A DNA stretch of 19,665 nucleotides from Acidobacteria bacterium UBA2999 (GTDB lineage: Bacteria > Acidobacteriota > Vicinamibacteria > Vicinamibacterales > UBA2999), in the NCBI GenBank assembly GCA_002346475.1, contig DDZV01000012.1, forward strand, positions 31,960-51,624. The letters are read 5' to 3'. Made by a program: the position numbers and the translations under genes. Numbering within the stretch: the stretch's first letter is position 1; the number at the start of each line of letters is the position of its first letter. The notes beneath the pieces were generated by a model. That model made no database searches. It was not told where the DNA came from and saw only the letters and a program-made list of their open reading frames with translations. Shown piece by piece: positions 15,350 through 19,665 of this stretch.

Positions 15350-15985
15350 CTACCTACAGGCTGTCAATACTACGCCTATCTGATGGATAGCACTTGTAAA
15401 ATCTTTCATGGAGCCAGAAAAAATTGAAATTCCAGCAAAACCACTAGCTCCATTTTCTGAAATTTCTTGAATGTTTTCTACCGATACACCACCTATAGCT
15501 AAGATGGGTAAAGCAACCGATTGTGCTACAGCGTCTAGAAGATCAACTCCTGCCGCAGCGACTCCAGGTTTCGACTGACTTGGATATATCATTCCAAATA
15601 AAAGATAGTCAACATCACCATCCAAGTCAGCATCTTTTGCCTCCTCTTTACTATGAACAGACCGACCAATAATAAAATCTTCTGGAGCATAGACACGAAG
15701 ACGCGAAGCAGTAATACCATCAGACGGCAGATGTACACCGTGGGCACCTGCTGCAAGAGCAATGTCGAAGCGATCGTTAACTAAAACTCGGCAACTTGTA
15801 TTAATAACAACTTTGACACATTGAGATACAAGTTCTAAAAGTTCATTATCATCAAGCCCTCTCTCGCGTACTTGAATTAGATGAACACCCGCAACCGCCG
15901 CTAGCCTTACACGCTCAATCAGCTCATCTCTCCAGTTAGTACCGTACTTATTCCTATCAGTTACAAGGCAAACAACTGGACGCAT
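15350..15985 (-). CDS. thiE: thiamine-phosphate synthase / TenI family protein
   Basis: This 211-residue TIM-barrel protein belongs to the ThiE/TenI family. Seen are QVRER (38-42), VNDRFDIALAAGAHGVHLP (69-87), GRSVHS (107-112), FGMIYPSQSKPG (130-141) and AIGGVSVENI (163-172). ThiE joins the thiazole and pyrimidine units of thiamine; TenI is a thiazole tautomerase. The SKPG after the phosphate loop, in place of the usual T-x-TK, and the nearby AAAGVDLL look TenI-like, while VNDR and the Lys fit both, so the exact activity is open. The ATG overlaps the rnhB stop by one base, giving a transcriptional link to the ribosomal operon. No other thiamine genes are in the window. Confidence 0.8.
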   Translation of the reverse strand: MRPVVCLVTDRNKYGTNWRDELIERVRLAAVAGVHLIQVRERGLDDNELLELVSQCVKVVINTSCRVLVNDRFDIALAAGAHGVHLPSDGITASRLRVYAPEDFIIGRSVHSKEEAKDADLDGDVDYLLFGMIYPSQSKPGVAAAGVDLLDAVAQSVALPILAIGGVSVENIQEISENGASGFAGISIFSGSMKDFTSAIHQIGVVLTACR

Positions 15986-16617
15986 TATGAATCCTTGTTA
16001 AGAACGTCTAAAAGCGAACGTGGTCTAAATGACTTGCGATGAAGACTAGAGTAGCCAAAACGTGATACAGCCTTAAGATGCTCAGCGGTGGCATAACCTT
16101 TATGCTTATCATATCCATAACGTGGATCAGCAATATGGTGTTTCAACATCTCACGATCACGAGTTACTTTTGCAACAATAGACGCAGCTGCTATCACACT
16201 GCACTTCTGATCGCCACGAACAACTCCTTGTTGAGCTATCAGGAGGCCTGGAATTCGAAACGCATCTACAAGGACCATGTCTGGAAGTGGAACTAGCTTT
16301 ATCACCGAAGACTTCATTGCTTCAAGTGATGCTTGCTGAATATTTATCTTGTCTATTTCTTCCGGTGTGCCGGTTGCAACAGACCAAGCCACTGCACTGC
16401 TAATAATTATTTTATAAAGTCGTTCTCTTTCAGAGATGGTAGTAAGTTTTGAATCTCGCAAGCCTGGAATGTGCTTTGCAGGATCAAGAATAACTGCTGC
16501 AGCAATTACTGGACCGGCCAAACATCCGCGACCGGCTTCATCGACACCTGCAATATGACAAAATCCGTAGCGTCGCAGGGAATTTTCAAGTCTCCGCTGC
16601 GCTCGCACACGAACCAT
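15985..16617 (-). CDS. rnhB: ribonuclease HII
   Basis: RNase HII cuts RNA in RNA-DNA hybrids and removes misincorporated ribonucleotides. This 210-residue protein has the HII signature GVDEAGRGCLAGPVIAAAV (24-42) with Asp26 and Glu27, LRDSKLT, the third acid in MVLVDAFRIP, and GDQKCSVIAAASIVAKVTRD with the fourth acid. The C-terminal YGYDKHKGYAT and FGYSSLHRKSF are also typical. I chose ATG 16617 because AGGGAGAGGA lies just upstream; a TTG at 16656 in the same frame would add 13 residues that do not look like the family. The gene follows rplS after 77 bases that contain an inverted repeat. Confidence 0.95.
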   Translation of the reverse strand: MVRVRAQRRLENSLRRYGFCHIAGVDEAGRGCLAGPVIAAAVILDPAKHIPGLRDSKLTTISERERLYKIIISSAVAWSVATGTPEEIDKINIQQASLEAMKSSVIKLVPLPDMVLVDAFRIPGLLIAQQGVVRGDQKCSVIAAASIVAKVTRDREMLKHHIADPRYGYDKHKGYATAEHLKAVSRFGYSSLHRKSFRPRSLLDVLNKDS

Positions 16618-16620
16618 CTT

Positions 16621-16630
16621 TCCTCTCCCT
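16621..16630 (-). promoter_or_regulatory. ribosome binding site deciding the rnhB start
   Basis: AGGGAGAGGA on the minus strand, three bases before the ATG at 16617. It favours this start over the longer TTG reading at 16656. Confidence 0.65.
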
Positions 16631-16643
16631 GGGGATATTTGAT

Positions 16644-16670
16644 CTCCTGACAGCAACGTTCATTCAGGAG
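16644..16670 (-). repeat. 7-bp inverted repeat in the rplS-rnhB gap
   Basis: CTCCTGA (16644-16650) and TCAGGAG (16664-16670) are exact complements with a 13-base loop. The repeat lies 27 bases before the rnhB ATG. No T run follows, so a processing site or mild translational control is more likely than a terminator. Confidence 0.55.
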
Positions 16671-16694
16671 CACTGGGAACATCACTATGGATTA

Positions 16695-17039
16695 TTAGGC
16701 GCGCTTAGATTCCTTCATTCGAGCAGCTTTACCCTTAAGGCCCCTAAGAAAATAGAGCTTGGCACGTCTGACGCGAGCCAATCGAATTACCTCAACTTTC
16801 TGAATATTAGGAGAATGAAGAGGAAATATTCGTTCAACACCTTGTCCAAAAGATACCTTCCTGACCGTAAAAGAAGCTCGCGCTCCTCCTCGGCTCATCC
16901 CAATTACAACACCTTCAAATATCTGAATGCGTTCCTTGTCCCCTTCTCGGACTTTGACATGAACCCTGACTGTATTCCCAGTCTTGATATTCGGTCGGGA
17001 TGTCAGTTGTGACTTCTCGACTGTCTCGATCCCGTCCAT
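16695..17039 (-). CDS. rplS: 50S ribosomal protein L19
   Basis: L19 lies at the 30S-50S interface of the ribosome. The 114 residues match the family along the whole length: TGNTVRVHVKVREGDKERI, FEGVVIGMSRGGARASFTVR, GVERIFPLHSPNI, and the basic end RVRRAKLYFLRGLKGKAARM. The ATG lies 2 bases after the trmD stop, which is the usual gene order. Confidence 0.97.
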   Translation of the reverse strand: MDGIETVEKSQLTSRPNIKTGNTVRVHVKVREGDKERIQIFEGVVIGMSRGGARASFTVRKVSFGQGVERIFPLHSPNIQKVEVIRLARVRRAKLYFLRGLKGKAARMKESKRA

Positions 17040-17041
17040 TA

Positions 17042-17782
17042 TTAGCTCCCTTGCTCCTTTTGTATCTGATTCAGCAAACTTTGTTCTTCGTCGTCAAGCG
17101 TCGCAGTTGAAAGTAGATCGGGGCGACGATCAAGCGTGCGAACTAATGCTTCTCGCTTTCTCCACTTACTCACTTCTGCATGGTGACCAGACAGAAGCAC
17201 TTCTGGCACTCCTACGCCTCTAAAAGTTGCAGGTCTAGTGTAATGTGGATGATCCAACAAGCCTCTTGAAAATGAATCTTGCTCTACTGATTTTGGATCG
17301 CCAACTACCCCAGGAATTAAGCGGCTCACAGAATCAATAACAATGAGGGCTGCAATCTCACCGCCACTCAAAACATAGTCTCCAATTGAGATCTCTTCAG
17401 TAGTTACTACATCTCTTACTCGATCATCAACACCCTCATATCGTCCGCACAAGAGCACAATGTGATTTAAGTGGCGTAATCTTTCAGCTTCAGCCTGTGA
17501 GTACCTTTGACCCTGTGGAGATAAAAGAATAACCGCGTCTGGCTGGCCACGCTCGATTGCTATCGTATTAACAGCCTGCGCTAGAGGTTCTGCCTTCATT
17601 ACCATTCCAGGGCCTCCCCCATAGGGTACATCGTCTACAGTACGATGGCGACCTAGAGTGTAATCACGAAGATCATGCACTGAAACATCTACAAGGCCTC
17701 TTTGGATACCACGGCCTACTACGCCTTCAGTTAGGCTAGAAGAAATCATTTTCGGAAAAATTGTAACAATATCGAATTTCAC
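17042..17782 (-). CDS. trmD: tRNA (guanine37-N1)-methyltransferase
   Basis: TrmD methylates G37 next to the anticodon using S-adenosylmethionine and prevents frameshifting. The 246-residue SPOUT-fold protein shows PYGGGPGMVMKAEPL (53-67), LLSPQGQRYSQAEAERL (86-102), LCGRYEGVDDRV (111-122), the SAM-binding trefoil-knot part ISIGDYVLSGGEIAA (131-145), and the tRNA-binding catalytic Asp169 region SVEQDSFSRGLLDHPHYTRP. The start is GTG in a GTGA overlap with the rimM stop. Confidence 0.97.
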   Translation of the reverse strand: MKFDIVTIFPKMISSSLTEGVVGRGIQRGLVDVSVHDLRDYTLGRHRTVDDVPYGGGPGMVMKAEPLAQAVNTIAIERGQPDAVILLSPQGQRYSQAEAERLRHLNHIVLLCGRYEGVDDRVRDVVTTEEISIGDYVLSGGEIAALIVIDSVSRLIPGVVGDPKSVEQDSFSRGLLDHPHYTRPATFRGVGVPEVLLSGHHAEVSKWRKREALVRTLDRRPDLLSTATLDDEEQSLLNQIQKEQGS

Positions 17783-18288
17783 TTGTTTAACTCGAGTAAT
17801 CCAATTGGAGGATTGACACGTATACGCTTTTTTTCAGGATCAATTTCAACACAAATATCGACTGCTAACGGAATCTGAATTTGATCTCTAGCACCTTGCA
17901 CTATAAGACGACTGGCGTTGAGACTGCCCTCCACCCGAATTACTTTTCCAATATGCTCTCCCTTGAGAGTTTCCACTACTGAACCAATCAGCTGATGATG
18001 ATAAAACTCTCCAGACTCAAGCGGCGATAGGTCCTCTTCTACTACACGGAGTTCTGAGCCAGTTAACTGAGCTATTGACTCTATACTTTTAAAACCCTCA
18101 AAACTAACTATTGGACGCCCCTGTTTGAAACGTACCGTCGCTAAGGTTAACGATTTCTCTCCAGTCGGCGCTTGAATCCAGAATACTGACCCAATTTTGA
18201 ATCTGTCTTTTACAAAATCAGTATCAGGTGTAATCAACACATGACCACGAATGCCGTGAGGCCGACCAATACGACCCACAAGGACCAT
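17779..18288 (-). CDS. rimM: 16S rRNA processing protein RimM
   Basis: RimM helps 30S subunit maturation by binding S19. The 169-residue protein has the N-terminal LVGRIGRPHGIRGHVLI motif, a RimM barrel, and the C-terminal PRC barrel with GEFYHHQLIGSVVET and RIRVNPPIGLLEL. I chose ATG 18288, which places the conserved VGRIG near the start as in the family and has GGAAAG upstream; a TTG at 18303, directly after the khpA stop, would add five residues. The stop overlaps the trmD GTG. Confidence 0.94.
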   Translation of the reverse strand: MVLVGRIGRPHGIRGHVLITPDTDFVKDRFKIGSVFWIQAPTGEKSLTLATVRFKQGRPIVSFEGFKSIESIAQLTGSELRVVEEDLSPLESGEFYHHQLIGSVVETLKGEHIGKVIRVEGSLNASRLIVQGARDQIQIPLAVDICVEIDPEKKRIRVNPPIGLLELNK

Positions 18289-18303
18289 GTCTTTCCAAGT
18301 CAA

Positions 18304-18573
18304 CTAATCTTTGATGTCCAACATTGCTCGTGTGCCATGATGTTCAGCTGCTAAAGCCACTAGCGTTCTGAGCGCAGATGCAGTTCGACCTTGACGACCA
18401 ATGATCTTTCCAACATCTTCTTGGGCAGTTGTAAGTTGAAGCACTGTCGTGCTACGCCTTTGAACTTCTTCTACCTGAACCAAGTCTGGATTGTCAGCCA
18501 ACGCACAAGCAATTATCTCTACTACAGCCAGCAAGGATACTTCCGAAGATCCCCTAGTTTCTTCAGAGGTCAC
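18304..18573 (-). CDS. khpA: KH-domain RNA-binding protein
   Basis: This 89-residue protein is a single KH domain of the KhpA/YlqC family, found between rpsP and rimM in many bacteria. The RNA-binding helix-GxxG-helix is VGKIIGRQGRTASALRTLV at 54-72, with the GRQG loop at 59-62. In Gram-positive bacteria KhpA pairs with KhpB and affects cell elongation and RNA levels. It starts at GTG overlapping the rpsP stop as GTGA, with AAGGAG eight bases upstream. Confidence 0.93.
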   Translation of the reverse strand: MTSEETRGSSEVSLLAVVEIIACALADNPDLVQVEEVQRRSTTVLQLTTAQEDVGKIIGRQGRTASALRTLVALAAEHHGTRAMLDIKD

Positions 18574-18854
18574 TCTTCAGTCTCCTTGGCCTCATCAGAA
18601 CTACTACCAAGATCACGTGTTAAATGGCGGTGTAACAAAGTGCGAACAGTGTCTGATGGTCTGGCACCTAATTTCAACCAGTGATCAACTCGAGCTTTAT
18701 CAATCTCCACTGTTGCTTTTGGGCGACTCCTAGGATTATAGGTTCCGAGGTTCTCCACAAATTTGCTGTCTCGTGGAGCACTAGACTCAGTCACCACAAC
18801 CCGGAAATATGGCTTCTTTTTTGAACCCATTCGTCGCAAACGAATTGCGAGCAT
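18570..18854 (-). CDS. rpsP: 30S ribosomal protein S16
   Basis: S16 is an early-assembling protein of the 30S body. The 94 residues begin MLAIRLRRMGSKKKPYFRVV, the usual S16 N-terminus, and continue with FVENLGTYNPRSRP and VDHWLKLGARPSDTVRTLL. A short acidic tail (SSSDEAKETEE) follows the conserved fold. The ATG at 18854 has AGGAGG three bases upstream, a rather close spacing. A longer TTG frame from 18917 is rejected because it would start inside the promoter. It is the first gene of the rpsP-khpA-rimM-trmD-rplS operon. Confidence 0.97.
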   Translation of the reverse strand: MLAIRLRRMGSKKKPYFRVVVTESSAPRDSKFVENLGTYNPRSRPKATVEIDKARVDHWLKLGARPSDTVRTLLHRHLTRDLGSSSDEAKETEE

Positions 18855-18857
18855 ATG

Positions 18858-18863
18858 CCTCCT
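18858..18863 (-). promoter_or_regulatory. ribosome binding site of rpsP
   Basis: AGGAGG on the minus strand, separated from the ATG by only CAT. It confirms the short S16 start. Confidence 0.7.
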
Positions 18864-18887
18864 AACTATGCTAAAGCGTAATCCCTT

Positions 18888-18917
18888 ATCGTAAAAGAGC
18901 CGCTTAGGGACTGTCAA
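18888..18917 (-). promoter_or_regulatory. sigma70-type promoter for the rpsP operon
   Basis: On the minus strand a perfect TTGACA (18917-18912) is followed after 18 bases by TACGAT (18893-18888), which matches the -10 consensus at four of six positions including both ends. Transcription would start about 27 bases before the rpsP ATG. The -35 box lies in one copy of a 10-bp direct repeat. Confidence 0.65.
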
Positions 18918-18936
18918 CGATACTGTACTGTCGACG
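18910..18936. repeat. 10-bp direct repeat over the rpsP -35 region
   Basis: ACTGTCAACG (18910-18919) and ACTGTCGACG (18927-18936) differ at one base and are 17 bases apart. A third ACTGT lies between them at 18922. The right-hand copy lies just upstream of the -35 box, where an activator or an alternative promoter element could sit. Confidence 0.45.
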
Positions 18937-18951
18937 TTACTGGGTAGAAAT

Positions 18952-19665
18952 TTATACCGAGGATAACCGATGGCCTAATTTCTCTTTTTTAGTTTTCAGA
19001 TATCTTCGAGTAGACTCGCTGGCTGGAATTTCTAGCGGCAATGTTTCTGAAATTGAAAGCCCGTAGCCCTGCAAACCAACAAACTTCCTTGGATTATTCG
19101 TCAGTAGACGCATCGTCCGAACACCCAAATCCCTTAAAATCTGGGCACCTATTCCATAATCTCGCTGATCCGCTTTAAACCCTAGACGTTCATTAGCCTC
19201 TACGGTATCAAGGCCTTGATCCTGCAATTCATATGCCCGAATCTTATTTGCAAGCCCAATCCCACGTCCTTCCTGGTTGAGGTACAAAAGCACGCCACGT
19301 TCTTCCTTGGCAATACGGGACATCGCTGCTTCAAGCTGCCCGCCACAATCACAACGAGCAGAATGAAACACATCTCCAGTCAAACATTTTGAATGAACTC
19401 TGACCAAAACATCTTTACCATCTTCGATCTTGCCACGAACAAGTGCAACATGGGTTTCGTTGTTCAACTGATTCTTGTAGGCAAATATTTCGAAATCACC
19501 ATTGTCAGTTGGAAGTCCAGCAGTCGCTACCCGCTTAACTAAAGTTTCAGTTTGCATTCGGTACCGAATTAGATCAGAAATTGTTACAAGAAGCAGGCCA
19601 TGTTCTTGAGAAAATTTTGCGAGCTGTGGAACACGGGCCATCGTTCCATCTTCATTCATAATTTC
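18952..19665 (-). CDS. ribBA: riboflavin synthesis protein RibBA, C-terminal part (partial)
   Basis: The reading frame is open to the right edge, so the start lies outside the window. The first visible residues, EIMNEDGTMARVPQL and ISDLIRYRM, are the end of the DHBP synthase (RibB) domain. The rest is GTP cyclohydrolase II (RibA): RVHSKCLTGDVFHSARCDCG with the zinc-binding cysteines, LNQEGRGIGLANKIRAYEL, DTVEANERLG, DYGIGAQILRDLGV and LLTNNPRKF. The protein therefore makes both early riboflavin precursors, from ribulose 5-phosphate and from GTP. An ATG at 19659 falls within the RibB domain and is not a start. The stop lies 97 bases before rpsP, which has its own promoter. Confidence 0.94.
   Translation of the reverse strand, partial: EIMNEDGTMARVPQLAKFSQEHGLLLVTISDLIRYRMQTETLVKRVATAGLPTDNGDFEIFAYKNQLNNETHVALVRGKIEDGKDVLVRVHSKCLTGDVFHSARCDCGGQLEAAMSRIAKEERGVLLYLNQEGRGIGLANKIRAYELQDQGLDTVEANERLGFKADQRDYGIGAQILRDLGVRTMRLLTNNPRKFVGLQGYGLSISETLPLEIPASESTRRYLKTKKEKLGHRLSSV

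Noticed and set aside
16618..16656. TTG start giving RNase HII 13 more residues
   Set aside because: A strong ribosome binding site stands before the ATG at 16617, and the extra residues are not typical of the family.
18855..18917. A longer S16 reading frame starting at a TTG at 18917
   Set aside because: The added 21 residues are unlike S16, would begin inside the -35 box, and the ATG at 18854 has AGGAGG upstream and the standard MLAIRLRR start.
18952..19659. A stand-alone RibA starting at the ATG at 19659
   Set aside because: The residues around it (EIMNEDGTMARVPQL) are the conserved end of the RibB domain and the frame stays open to the window edge, so the gene is a truncated RibBA.

Overview
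The window comes from a bacterial chromosome of moderate GC (mid-40s percent by eye, not computed). Genes are packed end to end, many start codons overlap the previous stop by 1-4 bases, and GTG and TTG starts are common. The longest gap without a gene is 97 bases (18855-18951). I see no mobile elements, CRISPR arrays, tRNA or rRNA. Cell-wall recycling with an Mpl-type ligase, a RodZ-like protein and a Mrp cation antiporter suggest a free-living bacterium, probably uncultivated. Possible leaderless promoters would fit groups such as Deinococcota, Actinobacteriota or Chloroflexota, but I cannot place it with confidence.

Region 1 (1-6309, + strand) is the downstream part of a Mrp-type Na+/H+ antiporter operon: the end of a probable MrpG, an MbhD-like subunit, an MbhE/MrpB fusion, MrpC, and three MrpD/NuoL/NuoN-like proton-channel subunits. 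A 74-residue two-helix membrane protein lies between the second and third of these. There is no full-length MrpA in the window; its C-terminal parts are separate genes. Two strong inverted repeats lie inside coding sequence, one in the small gene and one at the very end of the operon.

Region 2 (6314-13717, - strand) is a six-gene muropeptide operon: nagZ, ldcA, mpl, a pxpB-pxpC fusion, murB, murA. NagZ removes GlcNAc from muropeptides, LdcA trims the tetrapeptide to a tripeptide, and Mpl joins the tripeptide to UDP-MurNAc. MurA and MurB make that UDP-MurNAc from UDP-GlcNAc. The operon therefore links wall recycling directly to new precursor synthesis. The 5-oxoprolinase-like fusion in the middle is the unexplained member. 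MurA has Asp instead of the usual active-site Cys.

Region 3 (13757-14779, + strand) is a GHMP-family sugar kinase transcribed away from nagZ. In the 39 bases between the two start codons, each gene has a -10-like box ending exactly 6 bases before its ATG, which suggests a pair of leaderless promoters.

Region 4 (14809-19665, - strand) is a translation operon, rpsP-khpA-rimM-trmD-rplS-rnhB, followed by a thiE/tenI-family gene and a RodZ-like helix-turn-helix membrane protein. A sigma70-like promoter precedes rpsP. The 3' part of a bifunctional ribBA riboflavin gene runs off the right edge.
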